Shown: positions 33,897 through 43,109 of the stretch, in pieces
How positions within the stretch are numbered: position 1 is the stretch's first letter
Layout of the letters: the number at the start of each line of letters is the position of its first letter
Assembly (NCBI RefSeq): GCF_040183065.1
Contig: NC_091127.1
Coordinates: 104,702,834-104,766,833 of the forward strand
Source of the DNA: Periplaneta americana
Taxonomy: Eukaryota > Arthropoda > Insecta > Blattodea > Blattidae
Direction of reading: 5' to 3'
DNA: 64,000 nucleotides
Made by a program: the position numbers and the translations under genes
Notes under the pieces: model-generated
Seen by the model: only the letters and a program-made list of their open reading frames with translations
Databases searched by the model: none
Told to the model about the DNA's origin: nothing

Positions 33897-34156
33897 TTTT
33901 TTTATTTAAGTAGATTATTTTTACGACGCTGTATCAACATCTTAGGTTATTTAGCGTCTGAATGAGATGAAGATGGTAATGCCGGTAAAATGAGTCCGGG
34001 GTCCATCACCAAACGTTACCCAGCATTTGCTCAAATTGGGTTAAGGGAAAACCCCGGTAAAAACCTCAACCAGGTAACTTGCCTCGACCGGGATTCGAAC
34101 CCGGGCTACCTGGTTTCGGGGCCAGACGTGCTAACCATTACTCCACAGGTGTGGAC
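33897..34156 (-). mobile_element. tRNA-derived SINE, family D, 12-bp TSD with one mismatch
   Basis: Flanks TTAAGGGAAGAT (33885-33896) and TTAAGAGAAGAT (34157-34168). The minus-strand head reads TGTGGAGTAATGGTTAGCAC then the B box CCGGGTTCGAATCCCGGTCG. A conserved linker (ACCTGGTTGAGGTTTTTACC, GGGGTTTTCCC) and a 3' segment CGCTAAATAACC then AGCGTCGTAAAAATAA follow. The 3' part is shared with the SINEs at 46234 and 50128, which carry other tRNA-like heads. Confidence 0.8.
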
Positions 34157-34159
34157 TTA

Positions 34160-34580
34160 AGAGAAGATGTCGACAGGATTTTGTTAACAACTGCCTTATA
34201 AATGCACTCTTGAATCATCCTAGGTAGTGATAAGAAAGCCTAGAAACTTAAAAATTTGAAACAAATTCATTCGCAGAAAAGTTAAGAAGACTTTAATAAT
34301 CGGTATAAATATCTTGGAAGAATAATAATTGTCAGAAACGGACTTCATGAAATATCTGTACAACGCATAACAGATGTGGAGAAAAAGATGTCAAAGGCAT
34401 CCTCTGAATAGATGCATTGCAAGACATGAAAAGGCCACGAGGACTAGCATGAGATGACTATTATTATTGTTATTATTTTGTTTTGAATTATTAACTCGTC
34501 TAAATTGCTGAGGCTATAGATACGCTCACATGACTATAAAAGAATAATGAAATATTAATGGCAGATATATGCAAAATATT
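34160..34580. other. No gene recognised
   Basis: Flanking DNA to the left of the Penelope-like element; no feature visible. Confidence 0.4.
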
Positions 34581-35353
34581 CCTAGTATGAAGTCAGGTGC
34601 ATTTTTTATGGCGGTTTTTATTTGTTTTTGATAAGTTTCTGTGGGGTCTGATTTAACTTCTGTGATCTGGTTGCTGGTGAAAAATGCGTTGGTTTTATCT
34701 ATGTATTCGGTTTTGTTCATCAAGACTACTGCGTCATTTTTGTCTGCTTTTATGTGTAGAATGTTGTTGTCTTTTAGTTTTTGTTTTAATTGTTTTAGTT
34801 CTTTATGTTGGTTTTTGGCTATTTTGAACTCTTTTTTAGGGTTTGGGCTTTTTACATATTTTTCTATTATTTTAGCGGTGCTGTATTGTAGGAATTCTTT
34901 GTTTTCGTGTTCGCTATTCTGTATGATATGTTGGGTTTCTATTGCTGCATTTTCTATTACTTTTCGGATATTATTTGGTGGATAGTTGTGTTTGTATCCG
35001 TTGTTTAGGATGTTTACTTCTTGGGTGTTTAATTTGAGGTTCGTTAAGTTTACTATCCTATTATTGAATATGGGATAGTTGGATTGTCGTTGTGATTGAT
35101 TGGTAATTAGGTTATTAAGTTTTTTCTGTAGTGTTTCATATTTGCGTTTCATTATTGTGTTTATTTTCTCTTGACTATGTTGATATATATTATCCCATTG
35201 GCTGCCGAGAAATTTTGCAAGTTGTAAATGTAAGTCGTAGAGTTTCTTGTTCAGGTAGTTTTTCTTTATGTGTAAGAATTTGATTTCATTTTTCATACGT
35301 AATTTCTGAAACTGATTGTTAACCATACCAATACCAGTAAAAGGAATTTCCAA
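34526..35353 (-). CDS. PLE N-terminal coding segment, inverted and separated from its RT
   Basis: This 275-codon minus-strand frame carries the upstream portion of the PLE protein: a charged, probably coiled-coil N-terminus (for example MKNEIKFLHIKKNYLNKKLY, LQKKLNNLI), a central TNLKLNTQEVNILNNGYKHN, then LKQKLKDNNILHIKADKNDA, VVLMNKTEYIDK and NAFFTSNQITEV. The last ten or so residues before the flank, KTAIKNAPDFI, are also encoded at the start of the plus-strand RT frame. Residues 1-12 come from the terminal repeat (35318-35353), and residues after about 256 come from flanking host DNA, so both ends are artefacts of insertion. LHIKADKNDAVVLMNK is the segment that precedes the first RT motifs in PLEs. 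It cannot make a working enzyme alone. Confidence 0.85.
   Translation of the reverse strand: MEIPFTGIGMVNNQFQKLRMKNEIKFLHIKKNYLNKKLYDLHLQLAKFLGSQWDNIYQHSQEKINTIMKRKYETLQKKLNNLITNQSQRQSNYPIFNNRIVNLTNLKLNTQEVNILNNGYKHNYPPNNIRKVIENAAIETQHIIQNSEHENKEFLQYSTAKIIEKYVKSPNPKKEFKIAKNQHKELKQLKQKLKDNNILHIKADKNDAVVLMNKTEYIDKTNAFFTSNQITEVKSDPTETYQKQIKTAIKNAPDFILGIFCIYLPLIFHYSFIVM
34585..34691 (-). repeat. Left arm of 107-bp inverted repeat in the PLE
   Basis: Exact reverse complement of 35552-35658 as far as I can read, encoding NAFFTSNQITEVKSDP and following residues on the minus strand. It marks the overlap between the two halves of the element. Confidence 0.9.
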
Positions 35354-35557
35354 TTTTAATTACAAACATTCCCAATTTCAAATTCATAAATTAATACTTA
35401 ATCATATTGTTACAGACACGCCAGGCGATACTAAAGCCACGGACCTGACAACCTTCATTCTGTTATAATATTACATATGCCATCAACCTAATAGAAGTGT
35501 TTCAACATCACTTTTAGAAAACATAGCCATGTTACGATATTGCGTCCAGCTCAACGC
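35318..35557 (+). repeat. PLE left pseudo-LTR piece (240 bp)
   Basis: Identical base for base, on my reading, to 37343-37582. It begins GTTAACCATACCAATACCAG and ends CGTCCAGCTCAACGC, where it is fused directly to RT coding sequence; a few bases of microhomology (CAACGC) lie at the junction. Confidence 0.95.
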
Positions 35558-37226
35558 ATTTTTCACCAGCAACCAGATCACAGAAGTTAAATCAGACCCC
35601 ACAGAAACTTATCAAAAACAAATAAAAACCGCCATAAAAAATGCACCTGACTTCATACCAAAAAATAAAACCCTAAACCTCATCATGAAGAACCCCAAAG
35701 CACCTAATTTAAAAACACTACCTAAAACACATAAAAAAGAAATGACAATGAGACCAATAGTGAATTGCAGAGAAGCCCCAAATTACAAAGTTAATAAATA
35801 TTTACACAAATTCTTAAGTAATAATATCATTCTAGACAACCAATATACCATCACCAACACAAAACAAATAATAAAAAAACTCCAAAAACTCAAAACCACG
35901 AGCAACACCAAAATACTTTCACTGGATGTTACAAATTTATATACCAACATACCAATAGATGAAACCATTAACATAATTATTCAAAAACTGAACGAAGCCC
36001 AATTAGATAACAATATAATTCAACAAATCACCCATTTACTAAAAACATCCCTAAAACAGAATTATTTCAAATTTGATAATAAAATATACATTCAATCAAC
36101 TGGATTAGCCATGGGTGACCCCTTATCTGGATATTTAGCTAACATATTTCTACAAGAACTTGAAAACAAACACATAAATAATTTAAATAATAAGTTCAAT
36201 TTCAGCACATACGCAAGATATGTTGACGATACAATAATAATATACGAAAACACCCAAAACAAAGATAGTCAAATACTAGAAGAATTTAACAAATGGCATC
36301 AAAACATAAAATTCACCCTTGAACAAAGCAATAACAATAGCCTTAATTTTCTAGATTTAAACATAACAATAGCAACCCCAACAATTACATTCAACATATA
36401 CAGGAAAGAAACAACAACCACACATGCTATAAAAAAACATTCAATACATCCAATCACACATAAAATTAGCAAATTTCGTTTCCTCATTGATAGATTACTC
36501 ACAACACCGCTAAATAGAGATAATTACAATAAAGAACTTAATTATATAAAGCAAATAGCCTCTGAAAATGGATACGAAAACCAACTAATTAACAACTTAA
36601 TACAAAAGAGAAAAACAAAACTACATAAAAAAGAATTCACAACACTACAGCCTGAGAAAACACAAAACAAAAAACAATGGCATAGTCTAACATATTACGG
36701 CAAGATTTCAAACAAACTTAGCAACTTTTTTAAAAAACAAAATATTAACATAGCCCCTCGTACCAACAACAAACTAAACAATATAATTCCCAATAATACC
36801 AACCACAATGAACCCCTCCTAAACAGTGGCATATATCAGTTAAACTGCAAAAATTGCACCAAAACATATATAGGACAGACCCGGCGCAACTTTAAAATAA
36901 GATTTCGGGAACATACCTCTGATTTCGTTTATAATAGAAACAGATCTAAATTCGCACAACACCTTATAGATGAAAACCACGAACTCGCAAATATTAATGA
37001 CACTCTGAAAATACTAAAAATCACAAACGACCCCACAATAGAAACGGCGGAACAATTTCATATTATAAAAGAACACAACTCAGGAAAACCCCTACTAAAT
37101 GAACAAATAGCCAACATAAATAACCCACTTTTCAATTTATTCAAACTATTCCCGCCCAAACAATCACACACACAGATTTCACCGACACCCCCTCTACTTC
37201 CGGAAACAGACAATATAACTAACTAA
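35529..37226 (+). CDS. PLE reverse transcriptase with C-terminal GIY-YIG endonuclease
   Basis: This 565-codon frame would perform target-primed reverse transcription of the PLE. Residues 1-9 derive from the terminal repeat; the genuine sequence starts at NAFFTSNQ and lacks the N-terminal half, which lies inverted upstream. RT landmarks are PKTHKKEMTMRPIV (65-78), motif A SLDVTNLYTNIP (131-142, Asp 133), motif B TGLAMGDPLSGYLAN (191-205), motif C YVDD (231-234) and LNFLDLNI (272-279). The GIY-YIG nuclease has GIY at 434-436, a CKNC pair at 440-443, YIG at 447-449, an FKIRFREH basic segment (455-462), AEQFHII (508-513, candidate catalytic Glu) and LLNEQ (522-526). There are no internal stops. 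The A-rich sense strand agrees with PLE usage. Catalytic residues look intact, but the 5' loss makes independent activity unlikely. Confidence 0.93.
   Translation: MLRYCVQLNAFFTSNQITEVKSDPTETYQKQIKTAIKNAPDFIPKNKTLNLIMKNPKAPNLKTLPKTHKKEMTMRPIVNCREAPNYKVNKYLHKFLSNNIILDNQYTITNTKQIIKKLQKLKTTSNTKILSLDVTNLYTNIPIDETINIIIQKLNEAQLDNNIIQQITHLLKTSLKQNYFKFDNKIYIQSTGLAMGDPLSGYLANIFLQELENKHINNLNNKFNFSTYARYVDDTIIIYENTQNKDSQILEEFNKWHQNIKFTLEQSNNNSLNFLDLNITIATPTITFNIYRKETTTTHAIKKHSIHPITHKISKFRFLIDRLLTTPLNRDNYNKELNYIKQIASENGYENQLINNLIQKRKTKLHKKEFTTLQPEKTQNKKQWHSLTYYGKISNKLSNFFKKQNINIAPRTNNKLNNIIPNNTNHNEPLLNSGIYQLNCKNCTKTYIGQTRRNFKIRFREHTSDFVYNRNRSKFAQHLIDENHELANINDTLKILKITNDPTIETAEQFHIIKEHNSGKPLLNEQIANINNPLFNLFKLFPPKQSHTQISPTPPLLPETDNITN
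35552..35658 (+). repeat. Right arm of 107-bp inverted repeat in the PLE
   Basis: Reverse complement of 34585-34691. It spans the junction between the pseudo-LTR and the RT coding sequence and contributes residues 9 to about 43 of the plus-strand ORF. Confidence 0.9.
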
Positions 37227-37688
37227 AAAAATACTGTGAGCAAGTCCTTCGCTCTAGTATCAGCCTAGCATCAAGCACGAGCAGATCAATACACGTTAAA
37301 ACTGTAAGTTACTTTTCTTACATAATAGGCATTACCCAAGCAGTTAACCATACCAATACCAGTAAAAGGAATTTCCAATTTTAATTACAAACATTCCCAA
37401 TTTCAAATTCATAAATTAATACTTAATCATATTGTTACAGACACGCCAGGCGATACTAAAGCCACGGACCTGACAACCTTCATTCTGTTATAATATTACA
37501 TATGCCATCAACCTAATAGAAGTGTTTCAACATCACTTTTAGAAAACATAGCCATGTTACGATATTGCGTCCAGCTCAACGCTAAACAAGATCACCACAA
37601 GTGCCTCATTTAACTTCAAACCGGCAAACACCACACAATAAGTGATCACATACTTCACATAGTTGAAGTGATGTAAAAACTATGTGCT

Positions 37689-37756
37689 TTTAAATAGTTT
37701 TAAATAGTTTTAAACAGTGTTTTTAAACAGTGTTTTTAAATAGTGTTTTTAAATAA
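37689..37756. repeat. Short tandem repeat in the PLE pseudo-LTR
   Basis: About six units of 11-14 bp of the form GT(TTTT)AAA(Y)AGT. Confidence 0.85.
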
Positions 37757-37936
37757 CGACTGAAACATTCTAATTTAAGTTTGATAAAGTGTTGTACCAG
37801 CAAATAGTATATAAGAGTTAAGGTGATCATTTGTGTAACCATGACAACACTTCACCGACATCGCATAGCATGCACAAAAACACTGACCATTTAAGTCCAG
37901 ATACATGCACCCACAGGCTTGGTTAACAATTAGCAT

Positions 37937-37997
37937 CATATACAAACATCTGAAGATGGTACAATTCACGTACCGAAAACGTTAATGAGAAAATATG
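37937..37997 (+). ncRNA. Candidate type I hammerhead ribozyme in the PLE terminal repeat
   Basis: The first core box CTGAAGA (37950-37956) fits CUGANGA. A stem II hairpin GGTAC-AATTCAC-GTACC (37958-37974) follows, then GAAA (37975-37978). The bases AACGTT (37978-37983) form a palindromic minimal stem III that could pair only between two molecules or in a tandem. The cleavage site would be after the A at 37984. Stem I pairs CAT (37947-37949) with ATG (37985-37987), then, past a 5/5 internal loop, CATAT (37937-37941) with ATATG (37993-37997). One extra U (37957) between the core and stem II departs from the consensus. Hammerheads with tiny stem III are known from PLE repeats, so position and form agree. 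Activity is inferred, not shown. Confidence 0.6.
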
Positions 37998-38064
37998 ACT
38001 AATTAATTCATTCATATTCTATGATAAGCATAGGCGGAATATATACACATAATTATAGTCAAAC

Positions 38065-38074
38065 TGCTACTGCT

Positions 38075-38105
<31 letters not shown>

Positions 38106-38120
38106 ACGACGACGACGATT
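38065..38120. repeat. Compound microsatellite (CTG)n(ATG)n(ACG)n
   Basis: Successive CTG, ATG and ACG units; the frame through it (Ala and Asp runs) is an artefact of the repeat. Confidence 0.9.
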
Positions 38121-38382
38121 ATACGTATTTCGTTATCATTTCAAACTGTACACGTCATTTAGAAACAATGATAGTGTCGTATGGTAGTAATAGAGTGTTA
38201 ATGACGAGAGAAATAGAGACACTTCGAGAAAAATTATACCGAAATTGCCTTGTCCATCACAAACTCAAGAAATCAACCGGGGCTCGAACAGCAATACTTG
38301 GTAAAAATAAACCATCAACTACGTACAACTGTGCGCAAAGTTTCTGTTGGTGATGATGACTAATATGATTATGTATATTACT

Positions 38383-38384
<2 letters not shown>

Positions 38385-38437
<53 letters not shown>
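38385..38437. repeat. (ATT)n microsatellite
   Basis: About 17 ATT units. Confidence 0.95.
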
Positions 38438-38439
38438 GG

Positions 38440-39314
38440 TCTATTATTATCACGTTGTATTAGTGGAAGTTTTAATGTTGCCTACGATAGAATAATCCTT
38501 CGTTTGCCATAGATTTGGTCTGAGTAACGTTCTTCTATTCTCAATATAATGATTAACTGCAATTGTGCGCTACCATTGGTTAAATAATTGCCCTCAATTT
38601 GCTAGAATATATCTGCAAGAGAGAGAGAGAGAGAGGGAGAGAGACTGAGTGATGTAGTGGGGGAAATGAGAAGAGAGACACTAAATTCTTTAACTGGTTG
38701 TACTTTGAATAACAAGTACATTTCATTTCTTTCAAATTCCTCTCTATTTTAACATCGATTTCTCTCTTGCAGTTCCCCGCTCTTCCATTTTCTCTACATT
38801 TCTCTGCATTTACTTTTTTTTCCATTCTCTCCCCTTCTATTTCCACCCTTGCACTTTTGCAACCCCTCCCTCCTAACCATACATTCATCTATCCACCCAC
38901 ACACAGTGCTCGGCAGCCATATCGAACCCCGAGCGAAAACGAAATTAACCGAACATTGCCGAGTCTCGATAGGCCTTCTGGAACATCCATGTTTCTTGCG
39001 AGCGTTCTTGTGACTCCGGTATCGCGTTCACCACACCCTAACGGTGTGCGAACATGGCACATGTCGCCCAAATTTGCATAACAAATGCCTTACAAGATCG
39101 CACATTTAGTTAATTGAGGCATCCACTTCTTGAATACGTCAGCGATTCCACGCTTTTACGAAGCTGGTAGTTCATTACCTTCTTGCCCCACTTGCACTCA
39201 GATCAGTCCAATTCACACATTCGTAACCCCTATACTGTCCCTGTAAGACACATTCTTGTCGTGGATCATCTTGGTAGGCCTACTGTAGAACCGTTTAGTT
39301 TTCTTGTTTCTTGT
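38440..39314. other. No gene recognised; CpG-containing patch 38900-39070
   Basis: A GA-rich run lies at 38617-38645. The patch at 38900-39070 has higher GC and open frames on both strands (38767-39081 plus, 104 codons) but no recognised domain. It could be a diverged exon or repeat. Confidence 0.3.
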
Positions 39315-39566
39315 TTTTAATTCTGCAGTGCTCGGAAAAAGTGGCATAAGTCAGTTTTCACAAACCTTTTTTGATAATTTATTGACAACTTACACTGGTT
39401 TATGTCGATTTGATTTTTTTTCTGTATGAATTATTGTAATGGGAGGAATACTTATGTATTTTTTTTCCAAGCGAGCAGATGTCCCGTAAGTTGTCAATAA
39501 ATTATCAAAAAAGGTTTGTGGAAACTGACTTGTGTCACTTTTCCCAAGCACTGCAGAATTGAAAAC
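39315..39566. mobile_element. Foldback MITE with about 85-bp arms
   Basis: The left arm runs from TTTTTAATTCTGCAGTGCTC through AAACCTTTTTTGATAATTTA to GACAACTTAC. The right arm (39490-39566) is its reverse complement with few changes. No coding sequence. The outer CTGCAG palindrome makes the exact boundary and TSD uncertain. Confidence 0.8.
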
Positions 39567-39789
39567 TATGTGTAAAATACGAAACTGGGATTACAACTTG
39601 TTTTGTTTGTCTCTTTGGTTTCGTAGCTGCTACGATGCTTGTTACTGGATATAAGGTTTGCAAATTTAAGCCCGACCGAAGGCGGTGGAAGAGATGTTTC
39701 GCTCGGAAGCGAAACAGAGCCCGCTCTGTCTTGTCGTATGTTCACGGCATGCTGAAAAACCTTGTTGTAATTTGAATGAATTGCAGGCA

Positions 39790-40930
39790 AAATATACAGG
39801 AACCATGTATGCTAGATTACAACGCACAACTGTCGTCCTATATAATATACATGAGCCACGTATGCTAGATTAGAACATAAATCTGTTTCCTATAGGCCAG
39901 TGGTTCCCAACCTTTTTTTGACTGACGATACACTTCAAGGAACGTCCACGATATCGCGATACAGTTATTTGTTTTTTATTAGACACCATCGACTGATTTT
40001 ACAAAACATTTCCGTATATAAGACACTGGATTTTGTTTATATTCATCTCCACGCCACGTAAAACCATATTGTAAGTATTCATCACTATATTTACGAAACG
40101 CAGTACGTTTTTGTGAACCCTGATGGGAATTTTCGCTCACATTATTTGAATCAGCACTGCTGCGATCTAACCCAGAACTCGATTCAGATTGTCTTTTTCG
40201 AATTCAACACTTGTCCATGATAAAATCTAAATAGTGTGACTATTTTATCAAAGGTGCTTTATCACCCGCTCACACGTACTATATACTGAAACTGACCAAT
40301 ATATTCCGACGATTCTAAACTCTGTTTATTACTATAAGTGGGAAGAGTAAATGAACTAAGTATTATTGCAGGTGTTCACTTTCATTCGAATTATCTCCAG
40401 GCAGAAAAATTGAACTGAGCATTGTTGCAGGTCTTCACATTTCATTGGTAAAGTCTGTCTCAAAATAAAATGTACCATATCAAAGATTTCGTTGTAAATA
40501 AAAAAGCTTTGCAAAGAGACTTTCTGGATGGCATAAAATTTATTTTTCAATTCCAAAATTTCGCGACACACTCCATGGGACTGCGCGACACACCGGTTGG
40601 GAATCCCTGCTATAGGCTATAACATACAAGAGCCACGTATGCTAGATCAGAACACACAACTCTCCCTATACGATGTACAGGAGCCATGCATACTAGATAT
40701 CACACAACGTTTCCTATGTCACATGTAAGAGCCATGTATGCTAGATCAAAACACATACATCTCCTGTGGCATGTACAATAGACACTTATGCTAGATTAGA
40801 ACACACAACTGTCTCCAGTAATACATAGGTTACAAAACAACGTATGCTGGATTATAAAACAGGATTGTCTCCTATAATATACAATAGATATATGTACATT
40901 ATGCTAAATAAGAAAACACAAGTGTTTTCT
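39790..40930. repeat. Minisatellite array, about 52-bp unit, split by a hAT insertion
   Basis: Units share the order ATACAGGAGCCACGTATGCT, AGATTAGAACACACAACTGT, CTCCTATA. Two units lie at about 39790-39897. After the hAT element, about six further, increasingly diverged units follow to about 40930, starting near 40617, 40670, 40716, 40769, 40820 and 40876. Confidence 0.85.
39898..40609. mobile_element. Non-autonomous hAT element, 712 bp, perfect 8-bp TSD
   Basis: CTATAGGC lies at 39890-39897 and 40610-40617. The ends are CAGTGGTTCCCAACC and, read inward, CAGGGATTCCCAACCGGTGT. It is the insertion-free sister of 17702-19537 and inserted into the minisatellite. Confidence 0.93.
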
Positions 40931-41308
40931 ACATAGTACCTGCGGTATTTTTTACTTAATTTCTTAGTTATTTCTTATTGCATAGGTTTTAATCGTAAGT
41001 TTTATTTCATTCTCTACCACAAAAGAGAAATAAGTAATATCATAAGAGGAAAAGGTTATGGCTCATATAGAGGGGGTGCTGCGAAAGGACCGGTATTAAT
41101 GGAATTATTCTTAAATCGATAAATAATGAACGCAGCATTCTACAAGGTAATTCACGAATAATGACCCGCGTTTTAGGAATAAGTTCTGTGGGCCATTTTG
41201 AGTATAAAATTTAATAATATGAACAAGTCTGATTATATCGAGCTGATTGAATCCTACGAAAGTAGCAGTGGTTTTGAGCACAACTAAAAGGTATTCACTT
41301 AAAATACA
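40931..41308. other. No gene recognised
   Basis: AT-rich spacer between the minisatellite and a pogo-like MITE. Confidence 0.4.
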
Positions 41309-42064
41309 CAGTAGAACCCTGATTATCCGTAACTCTATTAATCGATTGACGGATTATCTGTCTATTTCTTGCTCTCTCTCTCTCTTTTTTTTTTTTTTTT
41401 TTTTTAGAAAAAATATAACTTATGTGAAGTAATATTTTGAACATTATATTAATAGGCCCTACGTACTTTTCCTAAACAATGTAATATATATATATATATA
41501 TATATATATCTGTGTGTGTGCGCGTGCGTGCGTGTGTGTGTGTGCGTGTGCTTTTACGTGTTAATTAACTAGGTTACCTTGTTGACTAGTTTCGGCCTGG
41601 GAGCCAATATCAGGACTGAGTGGTCTTCGTGCCTTCTGATTCCGTTTCCGTTACTTTATATTCCGAAGTTATATAGTGTTAAAAGTTGTGTAATCAAGAT
41701 TAATGTTATTAATTTATTACAAGCCTTTATCGTTACACATATTGGAGTTACAACTGCGTGATTTAATTAAAAAACAAGGATAACGTGTAACAAATTATTT
41801 AGACTAAATCTACAACATAAGACTTCCATTATTCCTATTTTTCCTGAGACATTCATTACATGGGATTTTCTTGGCCCTTAAAAACCCGCTGTTGACAACC
41901 AGATTTAAATTATTGAACTTCTGATCCACTACCTAGCGAGTTAAATACAAGACCACGGAGGAAATTACAAAATCTTCCATGTAGGCTTACGCATTATCCG
42001 ATTTTTTTTCGATTAACTGTTCAATACATCCCCTTCATTACCACGGATAATAGAGATTCTACTG
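41309..42064. mobile_element. pogo/Tigger-like non-autonomous element
   Basis: The left end CAGTAGAACCCTGATTATCC and the right end read inward CAGTAGAATCTCTATTATCC are typical Tigger-type termini. TA follows the right end (42065-42066). The interior holds a T run (41386-41405) and an (AT)n(GT)n microsatellite and no transposase. Confidence 0.75.
41484..41551. repeat. Compound microsatellite (AT)n(TG)n
   Basis: About 13 AT units, then TG/CG-type dinucleotides. Confidence 0.9.
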
Positions 42065-42149
42065 TACATATTAATTAAAAATACTGTATTAAACATAAAA
42101 TATATATACTCAGTTTGGAAGGAGATTTTCAAATATCCCTCCTTCCACT

Positions 42150-43107
42150 TCAGTGCACTTACAAGGGAAGGGTTTCGGCTCGAACAGGAATTTTTGGTTA
42201 AAAATTTGTACAGAAGCTTACCTCACAATGGTGATGAAGACCGTAAAAGCATTCATTTGTGTAACTCTCCGTTTGGTTGGTATTGGTCAATACACTTCTT
42301 TAAAAATGTACATGAGGATTCTCTATAAAATACATGAAACAGCATGGAGCAGAGCAATAAGCACATCACGCAGAAGCAACACCTGAACAATCTTCTGAAT
42401 CACACTCCAGTGCAGAAAGATCAGATGCTACCTGAATTACATTTTTGAAGTTCGAGACTTGTTCAGGATTCACGTAACCAGCTGACTGTCAGGAATACCG
42501 AAGCATAGGGCAGTATATTGGAGCAGACAACTGGTTATGAATAACAGAGTGCATTTTCATTATAAACACTCGATATCCCAAGTTAAGTTCTGGATTCTCA
42601 GCAAGAGTCCTTACGTAATCTGGTATCCTCCGAGCATATATTTTGTATTGTTTAAGGAAATAGATACCCAGATGCTGGATATATTTCGTTTTTTTTTTTA
42701 GGTGGAATGATCATACATTCTATGTCCTAGCCTTGGAATGATTTATTTATTGAGGTTGTGTCCTTGTGCGCATTCAATGACTCACACAACAGTGTACACT
42801 TTTGATTAGCTGCAATATTTTGAGACAGAACGTTGGAGAAAAATGTTCTTAAATGGGCTTTAGACATTTTACCACTCGTTCTAACTTCTAGGTTAGGCTA
42901 GACTTACGGGTAAGGTGTCCCATCCCCTTAACTTGTGCAGTGCTCTCCCCACCACTCAACTTGTACAGTGCTCTGACAGGCAAACCATACATTACATAAA
43001 CCAATGCTTTTGGGAGCTTTGTAGAGATGTAAAGATGGACATGTATACAAATTTTGGATACGAAATTCCTGTTCGAACCGAAACCCTTCCTTTGTTAGCC
43101 GCTTAGC
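42150..43107. repeat. Inverted repeat pair around 42150-42215 and 43040-43107
   Basis: AAGGGAAGGGTTTCGGCTCG then AACAGGAATTT on the left is mirrored by AAATTCCTGTTCGAACCGAA then ACCCTTCC on the right. The arms are about 60 bp and the 0.8 kb between has no recognised gene. It may be the two ends of one old transposon. Confidence 0.5.
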
Positions 43108-43109
43108 GT

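Larger units (their letters stand above)
37343..37997 (+). repeat. PLE right pseudo-LTR, longer than the left piece
   Basis: The first 240 bp (to 37582) repeat 35318-35557. The remaining about 415 bp have no left counterpart here, so the left repeat is truncated. This part contains a short tandem array (37689-37756, units like TTTTAAATAG and GTTTTTAAACAGT) and a hammerhead-like motif at its end. Confidence 0.85.
34585..38000 (+). mobile_element. Penelope-like retroelement (PLE) with inverted 5' segment
   Basis: The order on plus is: inverted 5' coding segment (34585-35317), 240-bp left terminal repeat piece (35318-35557), RT/GIY-YIG ORF (ending 37226), and right terminal repeat (from 37343, with at least 240 bp identical to the left and continuing to a hammerhead-like motif at 37937-37997). 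A 107-bp inverted repeat (34585-34691 with 35552-35658) shows the 5' segment and the ORF overlap in element coordinates. PLEs characteristically carry pseudo-LTRs and 5' inversions. The precise right boundary and the TSD could not be fixed. Confidence 0.9.

Noticed and set aside
34641..34985. 114-codon plus-strand frame rich in Phe, Ser and Leu
   Set aside because: It is the antisense shadow of the PLE N-terminal coding segment.
38580..38888. 102-codon minus-strand frame
   Set aside because: Passes through a GA-rich simple repeat; no domain.
40617..40930. CRISPR-like regular repeats
   Set aside because: Units are diverged tandem minisatellite copies without unique spacers, and the context is clearly animal.
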